The notes: a model not told the origin generated them from the sequence alone. 64,000 nucleotides of DNA from an uncultured Pseudomonadota bacterium (GCA_903884105.1 CAISDJ010000105.1:1-64000); one strand, 5' to 3'. Shown: positions 1 through 10,998, numbered from the stretch's first letter. Numbers and translations: made by a program.

Positions 1-102
1 CAGGACGCAGCCACTCGCTGGCTATGGACGTACAACAACGAAAGACCGAACATGGCTCTCGGCGGCTTCACACCCAGGCAGAAACTGGCCATGGCCGCAT
101 AA
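1..102 (+). mobile_element. IS3-family transposase (OrfB), C-terminal end only
   Basis: The first 33 codons read in frame to a TAA stop and encode the end of an rve-type (DDE) integrase-core transposase. The YNNERPNMALGGFTP signature is the hallmark of the last 30 residues of IS3-family OrfB. The catalytic DDE residues lie outside the window. The right inverted repeat should fall just after the stop, near 110-142, where the sequence passes into the truncated integrase gene. Family assignment rests on this short motif only, but the motif is distinctive. Confidence 0.8.
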
Positions 103-135
103 CTCCACTTCTGGCTGCAGCTAGAAATGGGGGGA

Positions 136-879
136 TTACCGTAAGACCCGACGTTCACCATTCTTGGTCTCATGCAACACAGCGACGCGTCGCTTGCTGT
201 CAATCTGGGACCATTTAAGGGAAGTGATCTCACCTTTCCTGGCTCCCGTGAGCAGGGCCAACATGACGATAGGCAAAAGGTTTCTGTTCTTGCTGCGGCT
301 GCAGGCGGTAAGCAAGGCATGGCGTTCGTCATCAGATAGGTAGCGCACTCGACCGCGAGGCTCTTTGAGCTTGGAGACCCTTCGCATGGCGTTGTAGCTG
401 ATCCACTGCCACTCACGCTCGGCGACTGAAAGAACGTGCGAAAGTGCTGAGAGGTATCGATTTACAGTCGCAGGGGCGCGGCTGAAGCGCATTGCGCCCG
501 GCTCGTCGCTCTTTGAGTAGGTGCCAGCGACCAGCATGGCTTTGCACTCTGAGAGTTTGGAAGGCGTTATCTGAGAGAGGGTCAGGGGCCCTATCTGACC
601 GCGCCACCACTGGAGCTGACGCTCACGTTCGTGACGGTCTTTCTGCTTTGCCGATTCTTTGAGGTAGCGTGTTACGGCTTCGTCTAGGGTGCGACGGGTG
701 GCTTCGTCTTCAGCGAAATAGACATTCCGCTCGACTTTGGTCTCGGCGTCTCGTGCCCACTTCTTGGCATCCTCAAGCCGCCCGAACGTTGCGACTACAG
801 GCTTATGCCCTTTCTTGCGAATCTGCACTGTGTAGCGGGCTAACCCGTCTTTTTGAGTGCGTTTGCGGATGGTTGCCAT
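136..879 (-). pseudogene. Tyrosine site-specific integrase, C-terminally truncated by IS
   Basis: The 247-residue product has the layout of a phage or genomic-island integrase. An N-terminal arm-binding region (residues 1-60) is followed by a SAM-like core-binding domain (about 65-170) and the start of the catalytic domain. The first catalytic Arg lies in LLTGARKGEI and the beta-hairpin Lys in TKNGERR. The HxxR box and the nucleophilic Tyr, normally another 80-120 residues on, are absent: the frame runs into a stop right after GERRV, at the junction with the IS3-family remnant. It is therefore almost certainly inactive. It points away from the adjacent tRNA-Leu, the usual geometry of an integrase at its attachment site. 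Confidence 0.8.
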
Positions 880-1021
880 TTAGCTTCTTCTCAGTTCTGG
901 ATACTGAGATGCTAGATAGCACGGCCATTTGCTCCCGTCGGCATACCGATGTGGCGAGGTTGTGGCGGGCAATAACGGGGGCTCTTGTGGGCCCGGCTAA
1001 CGAATTGATCGGAGAGGGGAA

Positions 1022-1090
1022 ACGAACAATCACACTTCTGCGATTGGCAGATTTTGAGTCTGCTGCGTCTACCAATTCCGCCACACCGGC
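1022..1090 (-). tRNA. tRNA-Leu(CAA), 3' part lost (probable pseudo-tRNA / att scar)
   Basis: On the minus strand the 5' acceptor strand, the D-arm and a perfect 5-bp anticodon stem with anticodon CAA (1054-1056) match a class II tRNA-Leu. The sequence stays canonical as far as TTCG at 1023-1026, the first bases of a T-loop. The T-stem does not close after that, and no strand complementary to the 5' acceptor GCCGGTG is found downstream. A functional 3' end was therefore not restored. The truncated integrase sits 143 bp beyond, so this looks like the recombination point of an integrative element. An unusual but functional tRNA cannot be fully excluded by eye. Confidence 0.6.
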
Positions 1091-1211
1091 AAGTGCGAGG
1101 AGGGGCGGAAGTATAGAGGGGCGGGCGCCTGGGCGAAAGTCTGGAATTGAACTGTTCCACCTGCCCCGCCCCCTATCGGGTACCTCGTCCCCCGTGTATC
1201 GTGCGCGGCCC

Positions 1212-3337
<2,126 letters not shown>

Positions 3338-3390
3338 CCCGTATCCCGCGTGCTGCTCGTTGACTTCAAACATCGACCTCGAAAGCCGTA

Positions 3391-4455
3391 ATGCTGTCTG
3401 ACCTTTCCACTGCCCCCTGGTTTCGGCGGCTGCTCGTCGCGGCGATCATGCTGGGCATCCTGCTGCTCACCTACGTGATCCTGCAGCCGTTCATCATTCC
3501 CGTGATTTGGGCTGGCATATTGGCGTACGTCGCCTGGCCACTGCACGTGCGGCTGCAGAAGCTTACTCGCCGACCCTCAATCGCGGCGCTGCTGACGACC
3601 CTGCTGCTGGCTGTAGCGATCATCCTGCCAGTGCTGTGGTTGGTGTTGCTGCTGCGAGTCGAGACGGTGGTGGCATACCGTGAAGTACAGGCATTTCTTG
3701 CGTCCAACCCCAAGCTCCCGCAGGCGCTCAAGGACCTGCCTTGGGCGGGAGCATGGTTGCAACAGCTGCTTGACGAGCTCGTGCAGGATCCGTTGTCGCT
3801 GCGCCAGCAATTGGGTGCCCTGTTCGAGCGATCGACCGGAGAGATCAGCGTGCTGATCGGCGGCGCGGGGCGCAACATCGCCAAGCTGTTCTTCGCCTTG
3901 CTGGCCCTGTTTTTCCTGCTGCGCGACGGCCGCCGTTTTTACGAGCAGCTGAGTGCGGTGCTGGAGGGAATCCTCGGGCCGCAAGTGCAGGACTATCTTG
4001 ACTCGGTGGGGCAGACCACGCGGGCCGTGGTGTACGCGATCGTCCTTGCAGCGCTCGTGCAAGGCGTCTTCGCCGGCCTGGGATACTGGATCGTTGGGGT
4101 GGGGCCACCGGTATTGCTCGGCGCCGTCACCGCGATGATCGCGCTGATTCCGTTCGGTGCTCCCCTGATCTGGGGATCGCTGAGCGTATGGTTGCTGTTG
4201 ACGGGCAAGGTAGGCGATGGCGTGACGTTGCTTTTGTGGGGGTTGCTGGTCGTCAGCTGGGTCGACAACATCGTTCGACCGCTCGTGATTTCCAATGCAA
4301 CCCGGATGCCGTTCCTGCTCGTGGTCTTCGGAGTTCTTGGCGGCGTTCTGGCGTTTGGTCTCGTTGGCCTCTTCATTGGCCCCGTGGTGCTCGCTGTTGC
4401 CATGGCGTTGTGGCGCGAGTGGCAAGAGCACCGGCCCGCAAAGCCGCAGTCTTGA
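3391..4455 (+). CDS. AI-2E family (PerM/YdiK-type) membrane transporter
   Basis: This 354-residue polytopic inner-membrane protein belongs to the AI-2E/PerM family. Two hydrophobic helices start at residue 13. A long cytoplasmic or periplasmic segment follows (about 85-165), then a C-terminal bundle of five or so helices containing the family-typical VSWVDNIVRPLVIS stretch and the final GLVGLFIGPVVLAV helix. Members are variously linked to autoinducer-2 export or Na+/H+ exchange, so the substrate cannot be told from sequence. A hairpin terminator follows immediately, which suggests it ends its transcription unit. Confidence 0.85.
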   Translation: MLSDLSTAPWFRRLLVAAIMLGILLLTYVILQPFIIPVIWAGILAYVAWPLHVRLQKLTRRPSIAALLTTLLLAVAIILPVLWLVLLLRVETVVAYREVQAFLASNPKLPQALKDLPWAGAWLQQLLDELVQDPLSLRQQLGALFERSTGEISVLIGGAGRNIAKLFFALLALFFLLRDGRRFYEQLSAVLEGILGPQVQDYLDSVGQTTRAVVYAIVLAALVQGVFAGLGYWIVGVGPPVLLGAVTAMIALIPFGAPLIWGSLSVWLLLTGKVGDGVTLLLWGLLVVSWVDNIVRPLVISNATRMPFLLVVFGVLGGVLAFGLVGLFIGPVVLAVAMALWREWQEHRPAKPQS

Positions 4456-4479
4456 CCACCTGAGGGTTCCTTCCCCAGC

Positions 4480-4499
4480 ACGGCTTGCAGCCGTCTTTT
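4480..4499 (+). terminator. Rho-independent terminator after the AI-2E gene
   Basis: A 6-bp perfect stem (ACGGCT / AGCCGT) with a 3-nt loop is followed by CTTTTC. It sits 25 bp after the stop of the AI-2E family gene and ahead of the Fur-box region, separating that gene from the iron module. Confidence 0.6.
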
Positions 4500-4557
4500 C
4501 CACCTATTGACTCGCTTCCTGTGCGCATTTGCAGCCAGTCGGGCCCCTTTGACATTC

Positions 4558-4580
4558 CAAATGCGAATCATTAGCATTCG
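4558..4580 (+). promoter_or_regulatory. Fur-box-like operator
   Basis: An AT-rich imperfect palindrome, AATGC-9 nt-GCATT at 4560-4578 with GAATCATTA at its centre, resembles the GATAATGATAATCATTATC Fur consensus. It stands 36 bp upstream of a siderophore receptor start in otherwise GC-rich DNA. The match is by eye. Iron repression of the receptor-piuC-tonB unit is inferred. Confidence 0.65.
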
Positions 4581-4615
4581 TATCCGGACGAGCGAACGTC
4601 CTGTCAGGAGCGAGC

Positions 4616-6853
4616 ATGAAGCGCACACCCCCCCCCCTCTCGGTACACCCCAGCAAGGCCGGGACATCTTCCCTCGGCGCTCTGGCTGCCGGCCTCGGAT
4701 TCGTTTCCCTGTCGATGGCAGAGGAGGCTCCGGTCGCAGTGTCGAGGGCGCTGCCTCCGATCACGGTCAAAGGGGCCCCCGAGCAGTCAGGCAAGGCGAG
4801 TTACCAATCGACTCAGACCCGTATCGGCAAGGCCGAGCAGGACCTGCGGGACATCCCGCAATCCGTCACGGTGGTGACCGAGAAGCTCATTGAAGACCGC
4901 AATCTCGACACCCTGAAGGACGCGCTGCGTAACACGGCAGGCATTTCGTTCCTGGCAGCAGAAGGGGGGGAGGAAGACATCCGTCTGCGTGGATTTTCGC
5001 TGCAGGCGACAGGTGACATTTTCATCGACGGCATTCGCGATCCAGCCTTCTATGAGCGCGATACGTTCAACTGGGATCGTCTTGAGGTGCTGCGCGGATC
5101 AGCTTCGATGCTATTTGGACGCGGATCGACGGGCGGCGCCGTGAACCAGGTGAGCAAGTTGCCGCGCCTTGCGACCGGGTACGACCTCGAACTGACGGCG
5201 GGTTCTGGCACCTACCTGCGAGGTGTGGCGGATATCAATTACCGGACGGGAGATACTTCTGCGCTGCATGTGGCCGCAATGGCTACGGTTGCTGACAATT
5301 ACGGGGCTGCAACTGACAAGAAAGGCATTGCGCCCTCGTTCCGCTGGGGCGTGGGCTCCCCCGATGAATTCGTGGCGGGGCTCTACTACCTACGCAACGA
5401 AAATGGCATCAACTACGGCGTCCCGTGGTTGCCAGGCAGCAGCACTCCGCTTGTCCCGATCGACCCGACCAACTACTACGGCATGTCGAGCGACTTCAGT
5501 GAGGGCGGCGTCAAGTATGCTGCGCTCAATCACACGCATCGCTTTGCAAGCGGCGGACAATGGCGCACGGCAGTCAGAGTCGGGCAGTACGATCGCGATC
5601 AACGAGCGAGCGCTGTGCGGTTTGCCAATGCAACACTGCAACCAGGAGGCCTCGCCGTGTCTCCTGATACGCTCAGTGACGGCACCGTGCTGACGCGCGG
5701 TACGCAGGTCAAGATCATGGACATGGAGACGGTCCATGGCCAAAGCGACTACAGCCGTGAATTCCGCTGGGCCGGCTTGAACCACTCCCTGCAGTCGGGA
5801 CTCGACGCTGCACGCGAAGACTTCGACGGCTACGCTGCACTGCCGCCGACTGGCGTGACCCTTGCAAAGTCTACGACAACCATCGGAGCACCCGACGACG
5901 GCGTTGGCATCGATGAATCGCTCAGGATCAAGGTCCGCAATCGTGACTTTGCAGCCCGTGCCATTGGCGCCTACGTACAGGACCTCGTGCAGGTCGCGCC
6001 CTCGTGGAAATTGCTGGGCGGGCTGCGGTGGGATCGGTTTCAAGGAACGTACCGCGCGTTCTCCACTGCCGTAACGGACTTGGGCTCAATTCCTTCGGAG
6101 CGGGGGCGCGCGGATTCCCTATGGAGCAAGCGTGTCGGCGTCCTGTATCAACCAACGCCGATGACCTCGTTCCACTTCTCGTACGGCACTTCCTTCAATA
6201 CATCCGGCGATACGTACCAGTACGACGCGCTTGGCTCGAATACTCCACCCGAGGCGAGCCGGAACTTCGAACTCGGTGTGCGACTGGATATGGCCGACGG
6301 CAATGCGTCCGTGCGCTTCGCGGCATTTCACGCGACGAAGTCCAACGAACGCAATCGAGATGAGGATTCGGTAAACGCCACGAACTACGTGCTGTCGGGA
6401 GCGCGGCACGCGGCCGGCATGGAAGTTGACGTGTCCGGACGCATCACCCCGGCTTGGGAAGTCTACGCGTCCTACGCGTGGATCCCCGACGCGGAGGTTG
6501 ACAGGGCTTCGTCGGTGCTGGGCACGACGCTCATCGGCGAGACCGTAGGCCAACGTCCGGGGCTCACTCCGCGATACACGGGCACCCTCTGGACAACTTA
6601 TGTGTTGACACCCGGGCTGCGTCTCGGCGGCGGCATCAATGCCCGAAGCCAGGATTCCCCTCAGCAGAGCAGTCTCGTCGCGCCGGCGTTCGTCACGAGT
6701 GATCTTATGGTCGAGTACACCGTGGGCGCACTGCAGTTCAAGGCGAATCTGACCAACGTCACCGACGAACTCTATGCCGACGTGCTGTACCGCGGGCACT
6801 ACGTTGCGGGCAAGCCGAGGACATTGCAGTTCACCGCGGGCTACAGCTTCTAA
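4616..6853 (+). CDS. TonB-dependent siderophore receptor (Fiu/PiuA-like)
   Basis: This outer-membrane beta-barrel imports ferric siderophores with TonB energy. The 745-residue product has a signal region (residues 1-35), a plug domain (about 60-190) with DIPQSVTVVTEKLIEDR, IRLRGF and the barrel-entry motif RLEVLRGSASMLFGRGSTGGAVN, and a C-terminal strand ending in Phe (FTAGYSF). A good AGGAG stands 5 nt before the ATG. Plug wording and the following piuC gene resemble catecholate receptors such as Fiu, but ligand specificity is an inference. The gene contains a C10 run in codons 5-8 and a G7 run near codon 118, both candidates for slipped-strand phase variation. Confidence 0.92.
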   Translation: MKRTPPPLSVHPSKAGTSSLGALAAGLGFVSLSMAEEAPVAVSRALPPITVKGAPEQSGKASYQSTQTRIGKAEQDLRDIPQSVTVVTEKLIEDRNLDTLKDALRNTAGISFLAAEGGEEDIRLRGFSLQATGDIFIDGIRDPAFYERDTFNWDRLEVLRGSASMLFGRGSTGGAVNQVSKLPRLATGYDLELTAGSGTYLRGVADINYRTGDTSALHVAAMATVADNYGAATDKKGIAPSFRWGVGSPDEFVAGLYYLRNENGINYGVPWLPGSSTPLVPIDPTNYYGMSSDFSEGGVKYAALNHTHRFASGGQWRTAVRVGQYDRDQRASAVRFANATLQPGGLAVSPDTLSDGTVLTRGTQVKIMDMETVHGQSDYSREFRWAGLNHSLQSGLDAAREDFDGYAALPPTGVTLAKSTTTIGAPDDGVGIDESLRIKVRNRDFAARAIGAYVQDLVQVAPSWKLLGGLRWDRFQGTYRAFSTAVTDLGSIPSERGRADSLWSKRVGVLYQPTPMTSFHFSYGTSFNTSGDTYQYDALGSNTPPEASRNFELGVRLDMADGNASVRFAAFHATKSNERNRDEDSVNATNYVLSGARHAAGMEVDVSGRITPAWEVYASYAWIPDAEVDRASSVLGTTLIGETVGQRPGLTPRYTGTLWTTYVLTPGLRLGGGINARSQDSPQQSSLVAPAFVTSDLMVEYTVGALQFKANLTNVTDELYADVLYRGHYVAGKPRTLQFTAGYSF

Positions 6854-6865
6854 CGGAGTGTCACG

Positions 6866-7552
6866 ATGCTGCTCCATGTCAGGCAGGTGCTCGAACGCGA
6901 CGAAATAAGGCATGCCCGGGCCATGCTGGAAACGGCGGAATGGGTGGACGGTCGCGTAACGGCAGGCGTGCAATCCGCCGTCGCTAAGAACAATGAGCAG
7001 CTTCCCCAGCAAGGGCAGGGCACCCGCGCATTGCAGGATCTCGTGCTCGCCGGCCTTGGCAGGCACGTGACGTTCTTTTCGGCAGCTCTGCCAAAGCGCG
7101 TGTTTCCGCCACTCTTCAATCGCTACGGCGGCGACGCCAATTCGTTTGGCAGTCACGTGGACAACGCAGTCCGCTTCATTCCGGGCGCCCACCACGAGCG
7201 CGTTCGTACCGACATCAGCTGTACGCTGTTCCTTGCCGAGCCCGACGAATACGACGGTGGGGAACTCGTCGTGCAGGATACGTTTGGCGAACAGCGCGTG
7301 AAACTGGCAGCCGGTGACATGGTGTTGTATCCCGGTACGAGCGTGCATCGGGTGGAGCCGGTGACGCGCGGTTACCGCTTGGCGTGCTTCTTCTGGGTCG
7401 AGAGCATGGTGCGCAGCGATGAGCAGCGCCGTCTGTTGTTCGAATTGGACACGCACCTCATGGCGCTGCGTGAGCAGTACGGCGAAGGCACCGCAGCAAT
7501 CGGATTGACCGGCACGTACCACAATCTCTTGCGGATGTGGGCGGACACGTGA
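6866..7552 (+). CDS. piuC: PKHD-type Fe(II)/2-oxoglutarate hydroxylase PiuC (YbiX family)
   Basis: The 228-residue product matches the PiuC/YbiX family. Its iron ligands are visible as HVD in GSHVDNAV (about 97-99) and the distal His in GTSVHRVEP (about 161). The 2-oxoglutarate-binding Arg follows in [14 protein letters not shown]. Family members are iron-regulated and usually lie beside fiu/piuA receptors, as here, 12 bp after the receptor stop. A role in handling imported siderophore is presumed from context; the substrate is unknown. The stop overlaps the next gene's GTG start. Confidence 0.93.
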   Translation: MLLHVRQVLERDEIRHARAMLETAEWVDGRVTAGVQSAVAKNNEQLPQQGQGTRALQDLVLAGLGRHVTFFSAALPKRVFPPLFNRYGGDANSFGSHVDNAVRFIPGAHHERVRTDISCTLFLAEPDEYDGGELVVQDTFGEQRVKLAAGDMVLYPGTSVHRVEPVTRGYRLACFFWVESMVRSDEQRRLLFELDTHLMALREQYGEGTAAIGLTGTYHNLLRMWADT

Positions 7553-8214
7553 GCGATGGTTTGCTGCAAGTCCTGGCCGAAGGGCAACAGCTGCGACGCG
7601 GCCAGGCGCCCGTTTTCCTTGCGGTGGTCGCGGTCCATGTTGTTGCCGGCTGGGCGCTGCTTTCCGTCGACATGGTCCGCGATGCAGTGGTTGACGTCGT
7701 GCCGGCGATGGTCGTGACGATGCTCGATACGCAGCTGCAACCGGAGTCCTACACGCCACCCCCTCCGGCTAGCCTGCCATTGCAGTTGACGCCGCTGACT
7801 GCTCTCCTGCCAATCCAGGAGCAGGCAGCGATCCCGTTGGCTCCCATCGACGCGGCACGTTACCAGCCTGTCGAGACGGCGACCATCACAAACGTCGATG
7901 CTCCGGAGCGCTTGCGGGAGTCGGCATCGCTCCCAAGGATCATTCCTGCCAGCGCTGTCGAATATCTTGTGAGCCCGAGGCCGGTCTATCCGCTCTATTC
8001 CCGCAGAGCCCGCGAGATCGGGGTAGTACTACTGCGCGTGCTCATCAATGACAAGGGCCTGCCTGCGCAGGTCGAGGTCGAGAAATCGTCCGGTTACAGT
8101 CGTCTTGATGAGGCGGCTGTGGTCGCGATGCGGGGTGCCCGATTCAAGCCGTATACGGAAAGAGGTGTGGCGCTCGCGGTGTGGGCGCCGGCACCGATCG
8201 TCTTTGAACTCTAG
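7549..8214 (+). CDS. TonB-family energy transducer
   Basis: The product has one N-terminal membrane helix (about residues 18-40), a proline-containing periplasmic linker starting with PPPPAS, and a C-terminal TonB domain. The domain carries [26 protein letters not shown] and the helix [19 protein letters not shown]. It couples inner-membrane proton motive force to outer-membrane receptors. I chose the GTG whose GTGA overlaps the piuC stop; a GTG 12 bp earlier is also possible. No exbB/exbD lies nearby, so it presumably uses ExbBD encoded elsewhere. It is probably dedicated to the receptor two genes upstream. Confidence 0.9.
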   Translation: MSDGLLQVLAEGQQLRRGQAPVFLAVVAVHVVAGWALLSVDMVRDAVVDVVPAMVVTMLDTQLQPESYTPPPPASLPLQLTPLTALLPIQEQAAIPLAPIDAARYQPVETATITNVDAPERLRESASLPRIIPASAVEYLVSPRPVYPLYSRRAREIGVVLLRVLINDKGLPAQVEVEKSSGYSRLDEAAVVAMRGARFKPYTERGVALAVWAPAPIVFEL

Positions 8215-8221
8215 GCCGCCT

Positions 8222-9526
8222 CTACAGCCGCCGCGTCTGTCCTGCCACCTGCGATACCATGACTTTGTCGATGCGCGTGCCATCCATGTCCACGATTTCG
8301 AAGCGCCAGCCGTTGACGACGAGCGTCTGGCCTGTCCGGGGAATGTAACCGAGCTGCTCGAGCAGGAAACGCGCCAGCGTCGCGAAGCGCTCGCCGATCA
8401 CGAGCCCGCCCATGCCTACCTTGTCCTCGAGTTCGTCCATGCCAATCTGCCCATCGACCAGGAACGAGCCGTCGTCCCGCTTCACGACATCCGGCGTGGC
8501 GTCGTGTCCTTCACCCGCGAGATCGCCGGCGATCGTCTCGAGAATATCGGTCGGCGTGATCATGCCGAGCAGGTCGCCATATTCATCGACAACGATGGCG
8601 ATATGGGGCCGTGCCTTCTTGAATTGTGCGAGCAGGGACAACGCCTTCGTGGACGGGGGTACCACCAGCGGGTCGCGGATCATCGCGCGCAGGTCGAGCG
8701 GCTTGTGCCCGAGGAGTGCATCAATGAGTTCGCGCGTCCGCACATAGCCGAGCACGTTGTCGAGGCTGTCTTCGCACACGAGGTAGCGGCCGTAGCCACC
8801 GGTGATCACTTGCTCGCGAATCTCGGGTACTGGCGCGGCGACGTCGATCCATTCCACCTGCGAACGATGAGTCATCATGCTGCGTACCGGTCGGTCCCCG
8901 AGACTGAGCACCTCGTCGATCATCTGTCGTTCGACAGTGTCGATCACGCCTTGCTCGGTTCCTTCGGCCAGTAGCGCCGTGATCTCCTCATCAGTCACCT
9001 TGCGCTTGTGTTGTTCCTTGATGCCAAGCAGGCGCAGCATCAGGCTGGTGGCGACTTGCAACAAGGCAGCGAACGGGCCAGCCGCCGCAGAAATCCCAAG
9101 GAGAAGAGGCGCGACTGCCACCGCAATGCCCTCCGGATGCGTGATGGCAATGCGCTTCGGCACGAGTTCGCCGACGACGAGCTGCAGGAACGTGATGCCG
9201 ATGAAGACCAGCGTGTAGGCGACCGCCTCGCCATAGCCGCCAAGCCACGCATATTGATCGAGAACCACCGCGAGTTGGGCGCCGAACGCGGCACCGCTGA
9301 CGGCGCCGGCAACGATGCCGATCAGCGTGATGCCGATCTGCACCGTGGACAGGAATCGGGTGGGATCATCCGATAGCTTGAGGGCGGCCGCTGCGCCGCG
9401 TGAGCCGTTCTCGGCGCGTTGCTTCAGGATGCCGCGGCGCGACGAGACAATCGCCAGCTCGGACATCGCAAAGAAACCGTTCAGCAGGACCAGTGCCAGT
9501 AGCAGGGCAAGTTGCCAGTAGACCAT
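8222..9526 (-). CDS. CNNM/CorC-type transmembrane protein with CBS pair (hemolysin family)
   Basis: The 434-residue protein has the standard order of the family. A DUF21/CNNM transmembrane domain (residues 1-190, with GFFAMSELAIVSSRR and VVGELVPKRIAI) is followed by two CBS domains (about 205-330, with MMTHRSQVEWID and DEYGDLLGMITPTDILE). A C-terminal CorC/HlyC domain (about 345-430) ends the protein. Such proteins are linked to Mg2+/Co2+ export or membrane damage resistance; the old hemolysin label is historical. It converges on the tonB-like gene, with 7 bp between stops. Confidence 0.9.
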   Translation of the reverse strand: MVYWQLALLLALVLLNGFFAMSELAIVSSRRGILKQRAENGSRGAAAALKLSDDPTRFLSTVQIGITLIGIVAGAVSGAAFGAQLAVVLDQYAWLGGYGEAVAYTLVFIGITFLQLVVGELVPKRIAITHPEGIAVAVAPLLLGISAAAGPFAALLQVATSLMLRLLGIKEQHKRKVTDEEITALLAEGTEQGVIDTVERQMIDEVLSLGDRPVRSMMTHRSQVEWIDVAAPVPEIREQVITGGYGRYLVCEDSLDNVLGYVRTRELIDALLGHKPLDLRAMIRDPLVVPPSTKALSLLAQFKKARPHIAIVVDEYGDLLGMITPTDILETIAGDLAGEGHDATPDVVKRDDGSFLVDGQIGMDELEDKVGMGGLVIGERFATLARFLLEQLGYIPRTGQTLVVNGWRFEIVDMDGTRIDKVMVSQVAGQTRRL

Positions 9527-9544
9527 ACGCTCGTTGTAATCGAA

Positions 9545-9561
9545 GGCCGGGAGTCCCGGCC
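9545..9561. repeat. Short perfect hairpin in a divergent promoter region
   Basis: GGCCGGG and CCCGGCC are separated by 3 nt, 18 bp upstream of the CNNM/CorC start and about 190 bp before apbE. No T-run follows, so it is more likely an operator or structural element than a terminator. Function unknown. Confidence 0.35.
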
Positions 9562-9751
9562 ACCGATGAGGCTACGCGGCAGCCCCGGTGTTGTCCACGA
9601 ACGGGGCCACCGTGCGCTCGCGGTCTGTTTCGGTACATGCAACGTAAGTGCCTGCGTGGTAAGGCGTTCTGGGCGAAAAGTGCTAGGATTGGTCGCGCCG
9701 CCGTATCCCGGTGGGGAAACCAAGAGGGTTGTAGTGAAGGCCGGTATCCGC

Positions 9752-10759
9752 ATGTCCGCAATGCTTCAGCCCAGGCGTGGCGAGACCCGGTGCCTTCGCT
9801 GGGCGCTGCTCTTGTGCTCCATCGCCTGCGCTTCCGCAGCGCAAGCGGCCTGGTTCCACCGCACCGAAGACGGCATCATGGGGACGCGGATTTCCGTCGA
9901 GCTGTGGGAGGCAAACAAGCTGCAGGCGGACCAGGCACTGGATCGCGTCTTTGACGAGATGCGGCGCATCGACCAGTCGATGAGCACTTACAAGCCGGAG
10001 AGCGAGGTCTCACGCGTCAATGCCACGGCGGCGCAACAGCCCGTCGTCATTTCCGCCGAGCTATTCGATCTGCTGACGACCGCGGTGGAGTACTCGCGAA
10101 TCACGGGCGGTGCTTTCGATATCACCTACGCCAGCGTGGGGTTCATGTACGACTTCCGCGGGCGGATCAAGCCGACCGACAAGGCCATTGCGGCTGCGTT
10201 GCCGACGGTGAATTACCGCTTTCTGGAGCTCGACAAGGCGAAGAGCACGATCCATTTTGCAAGACCCGGAGTCCGTATCGACCTCGGGGGGATCGCCAAG
10301 GGACATGCAGTTGACCGGGGCATTGCCATCCTGCAGGGGCTCAGGATCGAGCACGCCTCCGTCACGGCCGGCGGCGATACCCGCATCATCGGTGACCGGA
10401 TGGGCGCGCCGTGGATCGTCGGGATCCGCCATCCAGATGACAAAAGCAAGGTCATTGCGCGGATTCCGCTGGTCGATACGGCCATCTCGACCTCCGGCGA
10501 CTATGAGCGGTATTTCGACGAGGGCGGCGTCCGGTATCATCACATCATCGATCCGGCCAGCGGTCATTCGGCGAGCAAAGTGCGCAGCGCGACGGTTCTT
10601 GCCGCGACCGCGACGCGCACGGACGGCCTGTCCAAGACGGCATTCGTGCTGGGGGCCGAAAAAGCGATCGAGATTTACGACCGCCTGGGCGATGTCGATG
10701 CCATCCTGGTTACACCGGAAGGCAAGGTGTTGTATACCAAGGGCCTGGAAGCGCCGTAG
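9752..10759 (+). CDS. apbE: FAD:protein FMN transferase ApbE
   Basis: ApbE attaches FMN covalently to Thr residues of flavoproteins such as Rnf/Nqr subunits. The roughly 335-residue product has an export signal (residues 1-29, hydrophobic LRWALLLCSIACASAAQA). It then carries the family boxes GTRISVELW, SMSTYKPESEVSRVN, DLGGIAKGHAVDRG, ASVTAGGDTRIIG, HIIDPASGHSA and the metal-binding TRTDGLSKTAFVLG. A Cys before the cleavage region could make it a lipoprotein. A GTG 18 bp upstream is an alternative start. Its client flavoprotein is not in the window. Confidence 0.93.
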   Translation: MSAMLQPRRGETRCLRWALLLCSIACASAAQAAWFHRTEDGIMGTRISVELWEANKLQADQALDRVFDEMRRIDQSMSTYKPESEVSRVNATAAQQPVVISAELFDLLTTAVEYSRITGGAFDITYASVGFMYDFRGRIKPTDKAIAAALPTVNYRFLELDKAKSTIHFARPGVRIDLGGIAKGHAVDRGIAILQGLRIEHASVTAGGDTRIIGDRMGAPWIVGIRHPDDKSKVIARIPLVDTAISTSGDYERYFDEGGVRYHHIIDPASGHSASKVRSATVLAATATRTDGLSKTAFVLGAEKAIEIYDRLGDVDAILVTPEGKVLYTKGLEAP

Positions 10760-10917
10760 GACGGACTGGGGCCTGCCGTTGTCGGCATGATGGTCTTCGA
10801 CAAGTGGGGCTCCGGCGCGAAGACTGACTGCGTCAGCAGGCCAGATTTGACTTGCCGGTAGGCCGTCCTATAGCTGGGCGACCTACTTGCCGGCGGCCTT
10901 TAGCCTCGCGCGGGCCT

Positions 10918-10957
10918 CCTGCCGATTTATCCCCTGGCCGCAGGGTACGACGGCAGG
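10918..10957 (+). promoter_or_regulatory. Structured leader hairpin upstream of cstA
   Basis: An outer 7-bp stem (CCTGCCG at 10918-10924 with CGGCAGG at 10951-10957) encloses an inner 5-bp stem CCCTG/CAGGG with a GCCG loop. It ends 41 bp before the cstA ATG and has no T-run. This could be a 5'-UTR regulatory structure or a read-through barrier after apbE. It was noted by eye only. Confidence 0.4.
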
Positions 10958-10998
10958 CCGGTTTAAGTGACTAATTCGGACAGGCGGACGAGAACAAA

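Noticed and set aside
136-879. Complete prophage or active genomic island
   Set aside because: Only a truncated integrase and an IS end are visible. No phage structural, replication or cargo genes occur in the window, and queA onward is ordinary chromosome.
669-1211. Long N-terminal extension of QueA
   Set aside because: The extension crosses the tRNA-Leu remnant and the integrase gene start; homologous QueA proteins begin at [11 protein letters not shown], so the frame is open by chance.
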